DNA of 64,000 nt from Brevundimonas bullata. GTDB lineage: Bacteria > Pseudomonadota > Alphaproteobacteria > Caulobacterales > Caulobacteraceae. Below, piece by piece: positions 34,483-42,250 of the stretch (the first letter of the stretch is position 1; each line of letters opens with the position of its first letter). The position numbers and the translations under genes are program-made. The stretch spans positions 62,001 through 126,000 of the forward strand of contig NZ_JACHLM010000003.1 in assembly GCF_014207965.1 (NCBI RefSeq). Direction: 5' to 3'. Below the pieces are notes generated by a model. That model was not told the DNA's origin, made no database searches, and saw only the letters and a list, made by a program, of their open reading frames with translations.

Positions 34483-34989
34483 ATGGCCGACATTCTCGCC
34501 TTCACCGCCCGTCCCGGCACTGCCCGTCGGCCCAGCAAAAACGGCGCATCCGTCCTGCCGCTGGGGCAGTTGGCCGAGCTTCAGGCTCGCCATGCCATCA
34601 ACCTCCTCCTTGCAGCCCAAAATAGGCTCGAGGACTGGAACGCCCACCGCGCCCGCCGACGCGCTGAAGCCGACGCAGCCAAGGCTGCTGCCCGTCGCAT
34701 GGTAGGGCTCACAGGTGCAGGCGACCTGAGCGCGGCCCTACATAGCCGTGCCTTCAAGATGGCGCTTGCCTGCTCTCGCGAGAGCCTCGACCGAACACGT
34801 GCGGTGCAAGACCTCCACGCAGCCCAAAGTGCGGCGGGTGCTGCCCTAGCCCGGCTAACGCGGTGCGAGGCCCGCCGGGTCTACGGCGACGCCTTCCCCG
34901 ACCTAACGCCTCAACGGGTCGGCTCGGCAGTCAGCGCGTTGCTGCGGGACCACCGGGCAGCCCTGCGGTTTGCGCGGGAGGCCCTGTGA
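34483..34989 (+). CDS. helical protein of unknown function, coupled to a resolvase
   Basis: A 168-residue Ala/Arg-rich, mostly helical protein with a disordered start (ADILAFTARPGTARRPSKN). Two long amphipathic helices follow (AELQARHAINLLLAAQNRLEDWNA and about 60-95), with a conserved-looking Cys/Arg segment LTRCEARRVYGDAFPDLTPQRVG near 125-148. No domain is recognised. Its TGA overlaps the ATG of the serine recombinase by one base (TGATG), so both are translated together; it might be a recombination accessory or regulatory protein. Confidence 0.65.
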   Translation: MADILAFTARPGTARRPSKNGASVLPLGQLAELQARHAINLLLAAQNRLEDWNAHRARRRAEADAAKAAARRMVGLTGAGDLSAALHSRAFKMALACSRESLDRTRAVQDLHAAQSAAGAALARLTRCEARRVYGDAFPDLTPQRVGSAVSALLRDHRAALRFAREAL

Positions 34990-35534
34990 TGGCGGTCGTT
35001 GGCTATGCCCGCGTGTCATCCATGGGGCAATCTCTGGAGGTTCAAGAGGAGGCTCTGAAGGCTGCGGGGTGCGAGAAGGTCTTCGCTGAGAAGCGGACGG
35101 GAACAACCCAGGAGGGCCGCGAAGAACTGAGGCGCGCTCTGGAGTATGTGCGTGAGGGCGACACTTTCGTCGTCAGTCGCATCGACCGCCTCGCCCGCTC
35201 GGTGAGCGACCTGGGGGAGATCGTAGCGGTCCTCACCGCCAAGGGCGTGAGTTTCCGCGCTCTCCAGCAAGGAGAGTTCGACACATCTGCCGCGACCGGC
35301 CGGTTCTTCCTCCAGCTTCTCGGTGCGTTCGCAGAGTTCGAGACCTGTCTTCGTCGCGAACGCCAAATGGAGGGGATCGAAAAGGCAAAAGCCGAAGGGC
35401 GCTACAAGGGTCGGCCGAAGAGCGTGGACACAGCCACCATCCGCCGCCTCCATGCCGAGGGAGAGAAGCCTGCGCACATCGCCAAGCGCCTGGGGGTGGC
35501 CCGCTCGACCGTCTACGAGGCCCTGAAGGCCTAG
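34989..35534 (+). CDS. small serine recombinase (resolvase/invertase family)
   Basis: A 181-residue resolvase/invertase. The catalytic domain begins VVGYARVSSMGQSLEVQ (nucleophile Ser 9 or 10) and has VSRIDRLARSVSDLGEIV near 70 and the FLQLLGAFAEFETCLRRERQ E-helix near 115. The C-terminal DNA-binding HTH (TIRRLHAEGEKPAHIAKRLGVARSTVYEAL) is complete. Length and order match Hin/gamma-delta type enzymes, so it is probably active. Its role in the island (dimer resolution or inversion) is not evident, as no clear inverted res/hix sites were found. Confidence 0.9.
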   Translation: MAVVGYARVSSMGQSLEVQEEALKAAGCEKVFAEKRTGTTQEGREELRRALEYVREGDTFVVSRIDRLARSVSDLGEIVAVLTAKGVSFRALQQGEFDTSAATGRFFLQLLGAFAEFETCLRRERQMEGIEKAKAEGRYKGRPKSVDTATIRRLHAEGEKPAHIAKRLGVARSTVYEALKA

Positions 35535-35728
35535 ATGCCTTGCTTCTGGACGTGCTCGTCCTGCCCCCTGCTTTTTTTGCAGTCTCCCCCAAGCATCCCT
35601 TGAGGTTCTCCCCTGGCAACCTGAGACGACTTAGGGCCACGGCGCGGCTCGGCTGAGCTCGGTCGCCAGTTGACCTCGCCCCCTGACCACCGCCCCCCCC
35701 CTGCCGCCCAGTTAGTCAGCAAGTGCCC

Positions 35729-37180
35729 ATGACCCCAGCGACCACCAAACTGCGACCAGCAGCTCAGTACCTACGGATGTCCACAGATGGGCAACAGTAC
35801 TCCCTGGAGCACCAGCAGGCAGTCATCGCGGGTTATGCCCAGTCCGCAGGATTTGAGATCGTTCAGACATACACGGACGCTGGGAAAAGCGGAGTGACCG
35901 CTCAGCGCAGGGAAGGACTCAGTGCGCTTCTCGCTGACGTGGTGACCAAAGAAGCGCCGTACACGACACTATTGGTTTTGGATGTGAGCCGCTGGGGCCG
36001 GTACCAAGACCCCGATGAGGCCGCTCACTACGAGTTCCTATGCCGGTCCTCTGGCGTTGAGGTGCGGTACTGCGCAGAGACTTTCGAACCGGGATTGGCG
36101 GGCTCGGTGTTCAAGGCCCTTAAGCGCGTGATGGCTGGCGAGTACAGCCGCGAGTTGTCCGCTAAAGTCCGAGTGTCGAAACAGCGCCACGCCTTGGCTG
36201 GCAACGCCCCCGGGGGGACCTGTCGCTACGGGTTTGCAAGGCAAATCGTCAATCCAGACGGCAGCTTCGGCAAGGTACTGGAGCGCGGCGAGCGCAAGCA
36301 GCGTCCTGAGCAGACCCTCCAGTTCGTCCCGGAGGGACCGGAGCAAACCTCAGTACTTCGGCGGATATTCCGCCTGTACCTGAATGACCACTTGGCGATG
36401 TCCGAGATTGCCCGCCGCCTGAACGCTGCGGGAAAGTTCTGGCTTGATGGTACGCCCTGGAACAAGACCCGCATTTCCGAGGTCCTCCGGTGCGAACTGG
36501 TGACCGGCCGCCAGCCCTTCGGGAAGACGGCGTGCTTCCTAGGCGAACGCGTCTACCACAATCGCGACACTTGGGGGTCCGTTCAGGTCTTCCCTCCCAT
36601 CGTGCCGGTTAAAACCTACGAACGGGTCCAGGCCCGCTTGGCCGCCCTAAACGGCAGGCCAGGAAAAACCGATGAGGAGATGCTTTCAGACCTACGCGCC
36701 ATTAAGAAAAAACAGGGACGGGTCACGGCAGCTATGATCGATGCTGACCCTCGGTGCAGCGCGAGCGCAACATATTTTAGTCGGTTCGGCACCCTGTCAA
36801 ACGCCTACAAACTCGCAGGCTTCCGCTACGCCCCAAGGGAGAGAGGAAGACGAGAAGACGGGTCTCGCTTGTCGCGAGAAGAAGTCCTTGATCGTCTTCG
36901 CGCGCTTCATGCCGAGAAGGGTCGGATTAACATGCTGCTCTGTCGCGACGACGACAGGCTGCCTCCGCTGGACTGGCTTCGTTGGGAGTTCGGAAGTCTG
37001 AACGAGGCGTTTGACGCCGCAGGGGTGCCTCATAGAAGTAACGGAGGACCTCGGCGAAATCCCGCACATAGTGTGCCCCCAAGGTCACCCGCTGGAAGCG
37101 GACGCTCCGAGGTTTTCTTGGGGCCGCACGGCGGTCGCTACATTATCACCTCAGGAGGGCGCAAAAAGTACGGCTGTTAA
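35729..37180 (+). CDS. serine recombinase with recombinase domain and repeat-type C-terminus
   Basis: A 483-residue recombinase; ATG 35729 is used, with an in-frame GTG at 35723 as alternative. The resolvase domain has YLRMSTDGQQYS (Ser 18) and LDVSRWGRYQDPDEAAHYEF. A Recombinase domain follows (APGGTCRYGFARQI, then RRIFRLYLNDHLAMSEIARRLN and WNKTRISEVLRCELVTGRQP). The C-terminus carries two copies of a unit of about 50 residues at about 317-368 and 380-434, each ending in an FG-x-x-N-x-A-x-x-x-AG pattern, like homing-endonuclease-associated repeats. The Cys-rich zinc ribbon of most large serine integrases is not seen. Confidence 0.85.
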   Translation: MTPATTKLRPAAQYLRMSTDGQQYSLEHQQAVIAGYAQSAGFEIVQTYTDAGKSGVTAQRREGLSALLADVVTKEAPYTTLLVLDVSRWGRYQDPDEAAHYEFLCRSSGVEVRYCAETFEPGLAGSVFKALKRVMAGEYSRELSAKVRVSKQRHALAGNAPGGTCRYGFARQIVNPDGSFGKVLERGERKQRPEQTLQFVPEGPEQTSVLRRIFRLYLNDHLAMSEIARRLNAAGKFWLDGTPWNKTRISEVLRCELVTGRQPFGKTACFLGERVYHNRDTWGSVQVFPPIVPVKTYERVQARLAALNGRPGKTDEEMLSDLRAIKKKQGRVTAAMIDADPRCSASATYFSRFGTLSNAYKLAGFRYAPRERGRREDGSRLSREEVLDRLRALHAEKGRINMLLCRDDDRLPPLDWLRWEFGSLNEAFDAAGVPHRSNGGPRRNPAHSVPPRSPAGSGRSEVFLGPHGGRYIITSGGRKKYGC

Positions 37181-37502
37181 GGAGCCTTCCCCAGTTCTTT
37201 ACAGGCGGACGACTCGGGCCCATCCTCGTCATGCGTTGAGGGGTCCGGCTTGGTCGCCGGGCGTCCCCTAGTCTGCCCGGATGGGATACCAGACACAACG
37301 CGCCCTTGCTGAGCGGTCCTATGCAGTCCCCTAGGGGGACCAAGCGGAATGCCGAACAGGACCACTTGGGGGGCCAGAGGCGTTTCTAGAGCGCGGACGG
37401 CCAGTCGATGATGGGGATAGCGACGGCTTAATATCGCTCCTCCCTGCGCTCCGTCTCTCCTCACGGACAGGCGGCCGGTCGCTGTCCGAAGGAACCCGAG
37501 CC
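37181..37502. other. 322-base region upstream of the small membrane ORF
   Basis: No gene is supported. It holds a perfect palindrome GTCCCCTAGGGGGAC (37326-37340, one mismatch at the centre allowed) and a weak RBS GAAGGAA just before ATG 37503. The promoter for the small ORF and perhaps the kinase pair should be here. Confidence 0.35.
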
Positions 37503-37601
37503 ATGAAAGCTCTCCTTCGTATGACGATTTCGGTGACGCTTAAGGTGAATATCGCAGCCATCCTTCTTGGGGTTGCGGCAATCATCAAGGCGCTTCACTG
37601 A
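37503..37601 (+). CDS. 32-residue hydrophobic peptide
   Basis: ATG 37503 follows GAAGGAA with eight bases between. The peptide has a basic start (MKALLRMTISVTLK) and one membrane helix (VNIAAILLGVAAIIKALH). Five bases after the TGA comes a good hairpin terminator, which supports a real short transcript. Its size and shape are like type I toxins or small membrane regulators. It is the first ORF upstream of the kinase pair. Confidence 0.5.
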   Translation: MKALLRMTISVTLKVNIAAILLGVAAIIKALH

Positions 37602-37605
37602 GACT

Positions 37606-37629
37606 TGGGGAGTCTTTAGGGGCTCCCCA
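37606..37629 (+). terminator. Rho-independent-like terminator
   Basis: TGGGGAG (37606-37612) pairs with CTCCCCA (37623-37629) around a ten-base loop, followed by TTTCT. It separates the 32-residue ORF from the kinase gene, whose GTG lies 17 bases on. Confidence 0.6.
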
Positions 37630-37645
37630 TTTCTCTGGTGCCCCC

Positions 37646-38497
37646 GTGGACACGCTGAGAGGGAACGTCCTATTGCTGTCCGAAGCCTCGGGGGAGAGCG
37701 ACTTGGCCGACATCAATGACACCCATCGCGTTGGACTGGCGCAGGTCTTGGGTGGGGCCGTGGCCTTCAAGGCCGGAAATATTAACGACACCTATAGGGG
37801 CGTTATTCGCACCGACACTGGCGACCGCCCGGCGATTATCAAAGACCTAGCCCCCCGCGAACTAGCCAATGAAGTTCTTGCCGCTGGTTTGGGGCTTTCC
37901 GCCGGTCTTCCAATCCCGCCCGCGTATCTGGCCTTCGCATCCACGGACCGACTATCCACCAAGTACGGGCCGGAACTGGAAGGCGGGCGGCTGGTTTTTG
38001 CCAGCGTCGATGTGGGACAGCCGCAAGTAGCCATGCTGTGCCGTGAGCGAGGCAATGTGGCGGTGTTGGGTCGACTGGCGGCGTGGGCAGAAGCCGGTCG
38101 GCTATATGGCTTCGACGCTCTGGTCGCCAACATCGACCGCCACGCTGGAAACCTCCTATTCAGTGGCGACCAAGAAGTTTGGATGATCGACGACGGCCAC
38201 TGCTTTACCGGCCCCGAATGGGGTCATAGTGACCTCATGCCACCCGACATACGCGTGACAAATCGGCTGACAGAGTGGCTCACACCTGTCCTTGCCGACC
38301 GTCAGCGACAGCTTGCCGCCCATAGGGCTGCGGAACTGGCAGGAGATGTGGGGCTGGACTTCGCCGCCCTGGCGACCGCCAACTACTTGGCCGAGCTTCT
38401 GGACGACGGTGATTTCATGGCGGTAGTCACCTTCCTGCAAGGTCGTCAGCCCCATACTGCCGGGCTTGCGGCCGAAGCTCTGGGAATGCTGGCATGA
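37646..38497 (+). CDS. HipA-like Ser/Thr kinase
   Basis: A 283-residue protein with the kinase core of HipA-type enzymes but without the N-terminal HipA domain. The candidate ATP Lys is in PAIIKDLA near residue 65, a helix-C Glu is in ANEVLAAG near 75, the catalytic loop is ANIDRHAGNLLF near 160-171 (D and N present), and the metal-binding loop is WMIDDGHCF near 179-187. HipA and HipT phosphorylate tRNA synthetases and stop growth; the target here is unknown. GTG 37646 is the only upstream start. The stop overlaps the next gene by four bases (ATGA), so both are made together. Confidence 0.75.
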   Translation: MDTLRGNVLLLSEASGESDLADINDTHRVGLAQVLGGAVAFKAGNINDTYRGVIRTDTGDRPAIIKDLAPRELANEVLAAGLGLSAGLPIPPAYLAFASTDRLSTKYGPELEGGRLVFASVDVGQPQVAMLCRERGNVAVLGRLAAWAEAGRLYGFDALVANIDRHAGNLLFSGDQEVWMIDDGHCFTGPEWGHSDLMPPDIRVTNRLTEWLTPVLADRQRQLAAHRAAELAGDVGLDFAALATANYLAELLDDGDFMAVVTFLQGRQPHTAGLAAEALGMLA

Positions 38498-39417
38498 GAC
38501 GCCCCTTCAGCCTTCACGATTTCCCCTCAGTGGAGGGCACCATCGCCTGCCGCTGGGCTCCCGTATTGCTTTCCCCCATTCTCGACAGCCCCGAGAAGCT
38601 CGTCATCGGCGTGGTGGCCGCGAACGGCGGGGGCTTCCACATCGAACGTGCCAACGCCTTAAATCGTCTCCAGTGCTTGTTCGGCAAGGCCGCTGAGACT
38701 GCCATTTTCGCTGCCGAGGTAGCGTTTGAAGAACTCGCCGAAAACTTGTCGGAAAGCGGCCATGAGGCTCTGAGAGAGCGGGCACTAGTCTTCACCGGCG
38801 TCACTTTGGGGGAGGTGCGGGGCGGAGAAGGCAACTCATTACGGGATGTTGCCCGGACGTGGATGAGCGCACTGTCCTCCCTCTACGAATACCGGGCAGA
38901 CACTGCCGTCGAAGTTGTTGCCATGCAGGAGGCAGCAGAGGAGCTAGGCGCGCGAGGCGGTGATCGCCTTCCGATTATGGTGCTAGAGGACGTGGTCGCT
39001 AGAAATCCAGCATACGGGCACTTCTTCAGTGAGGAAATCCGGATGAAGAGGCAGCGCCGATCTAAAGTCGCGGACATCGGCATCGACTTCTCATCACCGG
39101 ACCTCGTCGCAAATTTTGCCACTCTAGGCCCGTCGGCCCAAGCGAAATCGGTGGACCGCATCAAGCGAAAACTCTTCGATCTGATCGTGCGACGCGACGC
39201 CGAGCAAACGACATTCCTGCCCAGAGCCCACGAAATGATCGTCTACAGCCCTGGCATCATCGACCCGCTCATCTCTGAGAAGCAACGAGATCAGTTGGAT
39301 GAGGTGCATGACGAACTGGGCGAGCAATCAAAGCGAGAAGAGATCGGCTTCCTGCCCGTCACCGGCGTCAGCGACATTACCCAGCGCATCTTGCAGACGG
39401 CGGCCGGACACGCCTAA
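38494..39417 (+). CDS. partner of the HipA-like kinase, unknown function (possible DUF3037-like N-terminus)
   Basis: A 307-residue protein coupled to the kinase by a four-base overlap. The first 110 residues (IACRWAPVLLSPILDSPEKL, VIGVVAANGGGFHI, NALNRLQCLFG) resemble DUF3037-type proteins that often neighbour HipA-like kinases; this is from memory and weak. The middle is helical and acidic; the C-terminal half (VDRIKRKLFDLIVRRDAEQT, EMIVYSPGIIDPLISEKQRD) matches nothing I know. No HTH is visible, so it is not a normal HipB antitoxin. It is the last gene before attR. Confidence 0.7.
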   Translation: MRRPFSLHDFPSVEGTIACRWAPVLLSPILDSPEKLVIGVVAANGGGFHIERANALNRLQCLFGKAAETAIFAAEVAFEELAENLSESGHEALRERALVFTGVTLGEVRGGEGNSLRDVARTWMSALSSLYEYRADTAVEVVAMQEAAEELGARGGDRLPIMVLEDVVARNPAYGHFFSEEIRMKRQRRSKVADIGIDFSSPDLVANFATLGPSAQAKSVDRIKRKLFDLIVRRDAEQTTFLPRAHEMIVYSPGIIDPLISEKQRDQLDEVHDELGEQSKREEIGFLPVTGVSDITQRILQTAAGHA

Positions 39418-39429
39418 TACGGGCCTTGC

Positions 39430-39453
39430 CTGTGACACCCCGACTGTGACACA
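39430..39453. promoter_or_regulatory. putative right integrase arm sites
   Basis: CTGTGACAC at 39430-39438 and GACTGTGACACA at 39442-39453 are two direct copies 14 bases apart, the second identical to 29976-29987 at the left end. They lie about 65-85 bases inside attR, a normal distance for integrase arm sites. Confidence 0.5.
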
Positions 39454-39515
39454 GGCACACTTAGGAGGCCGCTAAAGTCTAGGAAATCCAGCACCTGAGG
39501 CGTCCCTAGAGGCTC

Positions 39516-39532
39516 TCCCTCCAGGCCTACCA
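39516..39532 (+). repeat. attR
   Basis: TCCCTCCAGGCCTACCA, an exact copy of the tRNA 3' end at 29898-29914. No tRNA body precedes it, so it is the remnant left by integration. Confidence 0.9.
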
Positions 39533-39820
39533 CCCTCTCTGTCGAGACCACTTAGAACTGGCTCCAAACCAGCTAAGAGTGGCTCAAACGCAGATTACAC
39601 CCAATCGAGCTCGCCCTAGAAGTGTCGGACTTTGACTCATCTAGGACGTTCAGAAGGTCTGGTTTCCGGAACCGATCTTAAAGCTCAGGATATCGTAAGC
39701 GAGTAGCAGTGTCGGTTCGACTAGGCGTCGCGGCTCCTGCGCGCTTGGTCGGATGCGGCCCGGCGCGCAGGAATGCACGCCGGGCCGAGGCTTGTTCCAA
39801 TGGCAACGGGGGGGGCGTGG

Positions 39821-40708
39821 TCAGAAGGTCAGGGTCTCACCATCGGCGGGGATACGGACCCGCTCTTCAATGCCGTTCTGCGCGACGTAGTCCCGCAGGT
39901 CGGAGCGGCTCAACGTCATGTGGTTGATGGCGTCCATGTGAACGGCCACGATGGTCGCGTCCGGCGCGGCCTGTGCGGCGTGAAGCACGTCGTCCTTGCT
40001 CATGATGATCGAGCCGGTGAAGCCTTTCATGCGGGCCTCGCCGGTGTTCAGGACGATCACGTCGGGCGCGAATTGCTCAAGACTCTGATCAACCTCGCTG
40101 TGCCAGATGGTATCGCCGGCGAAGTAGACGGTGGGCGACCGAGGCGCCTGGAAGACGACCCCCATCGCCTCGCCGAGCCCCGCTTTGAGCGCCTCGTTGG
40201 CATACATGGCGTCGTTGCCGTGCTGTCCGCCGACCTTGGTCAGGTTCACGCCCTTGAAGTCGGTGTTGACGCCCAGGATGCGGACATCGGTGTAGCCCTG
40301 TCTGCGCACCATGGCGGCGTCGGCCTCGTGCTGCACGAATAGGGGAATATCCTTGCGGACAAACTCGTGCTCGCCGCCGTCCCAGTGGTCAAGGTGGGTA
40401 TGGGTTACGATCACCGCGTCGACCCCCGCCATCACCTCCTCCGTCGTCATCGGCAGATCCACTAACGGGTTGCGTTGCTCGCTGTGGAATGTCCCTTCGA
40501 AGCCGGGATAGGCGCCCTTCGGCGCCAGCAGCGGATCGACGAGGAAGGTCTGGCCCGCATAGGTGATCTTCGCCGTGGCGTTGCGGATGTGCTGCATCTG
40601 CACCGGCTCGGCCGCCGGCGCAGGATCGGGGGCGGTCTGTGCCGCGGCGCTTGTCGCCCCGAGGGTCAAAGCGAGCGCGATAGCGCGGATGATTGTCGTG
40701 GGCTGCAT
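39821..40708 (-). CDS. periplasmic metallo-beta-lactamase-fold hydrolase (UlaG-like)
   Basis: A 295-residue secreted metal hydrolase. A signal peptide ends SAAAQTA near residue 25. The MBL signature THTHLDHWDGGE (HxHxDH) is near residue 103, with further metal ligands in GGQHGND, YFAGDTIWHSE and HMDAINH, an intact set. The domain order is of the UlaG/L-ascorbate-6-phosphate lactonase branch, whose members act on varied substrates. ATG 40708 has GGAG upstream. It is divergent from the GlxA-type regulator, which may control it. Confidence 0.88.
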   Translation of the reverse strand: MQPTTIIRAIALALTLGATSAAAQTAPDPAPAAEPVQMQHIRNATAKITYAGQTFLVDPLLAPKGAYPGFEGTFHSEQRNPLVDLPMTTEEVMAGVDAVIVTHTHLDHWDGGEHEFVRKDIPLFVQHEADAAMVRRQGYTDVRILGVNTDFKGVNLTKVGGQHGNDAMYANEALKAGLGEAMGVVFQAPRSPTVYFAGDTIWHSEVDQSLEQFAPDVIVLNTGEARMKGFTGSIIMSKDDVLHAAQAAPDATIVAVHMDAINHMTLSRSDLRDYVAQNGIEERVRIPADGETLTF

Positions 40709-40896
40709 GGTGCTGCTCCGGTCAGATTGCTGATGAGCGCAATCTGGGGCCTGCGAGCCTTCGAAGGGAGTGGCCCGATAGCCATCTAACGAAAGTTTTG
40801 GGCCAACGCGCAGACGCCGACACCCTGGATGGCTTGACCCTCTGTCCACAGCGGGTGCAGTTGGCCCGGAACAATATCATCGTCAGCATCCCTCCC

Positions 40897-41877
40897 ATGA
40901 GCGTCACGCTCCCTCTGCATGTCGCCGTGCTCGCCTTCGACGGCGCCAGCCTGTTCCATCTGGCCGTGCCCGGGAAGGTGTTCGGCATCGCCCGGAACCC
41001 TGACGGCTCTCCCGCCTATGAGGTGCGCCATTGCGCGGTGACGCCGGGCATGATCCGCACCGGCGATGGCGTCGAGGTTCGCGTGAACGACGGCCTCAAT
41101 GTTCTGGCGCGCGCGGACATCGTGGTCGTCCCCGCCTGGAGCGACCCGGACGCCCAGGCGCCCGAAGCTCTAGCCCAGACGCTGCGCGCGGCCCATGCCG
41201 AGGGAAAGACGATCGTCGGGCTGTGCCTCGGTGCGTTCGTGCTTGGGAATGCCGGGCTGCTGGATGGCCGGCAGGCGACCACGCACTGGATGGCGCGGGA
41301 AGCCTTTGCCCAGCGTTTCCCCGACGCGGTCTTCCGGCCGGACGTGCTGTACGTGGAAGACGGCAACATCGTAACCTCGGCCGGGAACGTCGCAGCCATC
41401 GACTGCTGCCTGAACCTGGTCAGGACGCGGTACGGGGCCGAGGAGGCCAACCGGATGGCGCGAATTCTCGTCACGCCGCCGCATAGGCAGGGCGGCCAGG
41501 CGCAGTATATCGAACGGCCGGTGCCGCAGTTCCCCTGCCAGAGCAAGCTTCCCGGCGCGCTGGAATGGGCGCTGGCGCACCTGGCCGAGCCGCTGACGCT
41601 GGACCGGCTGGCGGGGGTCGCGCAGATGAGCCGCCGGTCCTTCACCCGCCATTTCCGTGAGGCGACCGGGATGACCGTCACCCGCTGGCTGAACGCGCAG
41701 CGTGTGGTCCGGGCTCAGCAATTGCTCGAAACGACCGACCTGCCTGTCGAGCGCATCGCCCATGAGGTCGGCTTCGGCGCCGCCCTGTCGCTGCGCCAGC
41801 AGTTCGCCGCCCAACTGGGTGTCACCCCCGCCGATTATCGGCGCAGCTTCCGCGAGGGCGGAGGAGCAGGGCGATAG
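40897..41877 (+). CDS. GlxA-type AraC-family transcriptional regulator
   Basis: A 326-residue regulator with an N-terminal DJ-1/PfpI-like domain (VAVLAFDGASLFHLAVPGKVFG, IVGLCLGAFVLGNAGLL with the nucleophile-elbow Cys, TTHW) at about 1-190. A C-terminal AraC double HTH follows at about 225-320 (LTLDRLAGVAQMSRRSFTRHFREATG and VERIAHEVGFGAALSLRQQFAAQLGVTPADYRR). ATG 40897 (MSVTLPL) is preferred to upstream in-frame starts. The 188-base gap to the divergent MBL-fold gene should contain both promoters. Confidence 0.9.
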   Translation: MSVTLPLHVAVLAFDGASLFHLAVPGKVFGIARNPDGSPAYEVRHCAVTPGMIRTGDGVEVRVNDGLNVLARADIVVVPAWSDPDAQAPEALAQTLRAAHAEGKTIVGLCLGAFVLGNAGLLDGRQATTHWMAREAFAQRFPDAVFRPDVLYVEDGNIVTSAGNVAAIDCCLNLVRTRYGAEEANRMARILVTPPHRQGGQAQYIERPVPQFPCQSKLPGALEWALAHLAEPLTLDRLAGVAQMSRRSFTRHFREATGMTVTRWLNAQRVVRAQQLLETTDLPVERIAHEVGFGAALSLRQQFAAQLGVTPADYRRSFREGGGAGR

Positions 41878-42016
41878 AGGACCGGACGGCGCGGCCTCTC
41901 CAACACGACCTGAGCGAGCAGCTGCATTTTCATCTTTTCGCGATCATCCCCGCAGCGTCACGAATGTCCGATTGTCGAGCGGTCCTGAATACCCGCATCT
42001 GGCGCATTCCTGCACG

Positions 42017-42250
42017 CTAAGGTGCTGGGTGCGATTGAGGCACCGTTAGGTGGTCGGCCAAGTGGTGGTAAGAAAAATCGCGCGGATTTTCAGGCAGGGG
42101 TTGAGCCACTCTTAGGCGGTCTCGACACTCTCCTCGCATAGCGGCCTGGGCCGCGCCTTCGGCCAGTCGGTGCAGGTCCCGCCCTGAACAGCGCGACCAG
42201 TCGACGCCCTCCAGAAGACGCTCCAGCGACGCCTGACGCCTCACGCTCAT
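42017..42250 (-). CDS. small protein of unknown function
   Basis: A 77-codon ORF whose ATG overlaps the stop of the neighbouring small gene by four bases (ATGA), so the pair is probably translated together. It is basic and helical at the start (MSVRRQASLERLLEGVDWSR) with CSGRDLHRLAEGAAQAAMRGECRDRL; the end is poorly ordered. No family is recognised. Confidence 0.5.
   Translation of the reverse strand: MSVRRQASLERLLEGVDWSRCSGRDLHRLAEGAAQAAMRGECRDRLRVAQPLPENPRDFSYHHLADHLTVPQSHPAP

Larger units (their letters stand above)
29898..39532. mobile_element. 9.6-kb tRNA-integrated genomic island with tyrosine integrase
   Basis: Bounded by a 17-base direct repeat TCCCTCCAGGCCTACCA: the tRNA 3' end at one side and a remnant copy at 39516-39532. 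The integrase gene is next to the tRNA and reads inward. Contents: integrase, secreted Cys-rich protein, BRO-N protein, HNH/AP2-like protein, small unknown genes, two serine recombinases, and a HipA-like kinase with a partner. No capsid, portal, terminase, replication or conjugation genes are recognised, so it looks like a satellite-like or defective integrative element. Tight chromosomal genes flank it on both sides. Confidence 0.9.
39418..39820. other. island right end and flanking non-coding DNA
   Basis: No gene is supported. It holds the right arm sites (39430-39453), attR (39516-39532), and 288 bases of chromosomal flank with scattered AT-rich and TAG/TAA-dense sequence. A repeated AAGAGTGG/ACCAGCT pattern near 39550-39590 has no assigned role. 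Confidence 0.5.

Noticed and set aside
29898..39532. Complete prophage
   Set aside because: A BRO-N gene and integrase are present, but no capsid, portal, terminase, tail or lysis genes are recognisable.
39709..39927. 72-codon plus-strand ORF after the island
   Set aside because: Overlaps the 3' end of the metallo-hydrolase gene on the other strand and has Arg/Gly-rich shadow composition.
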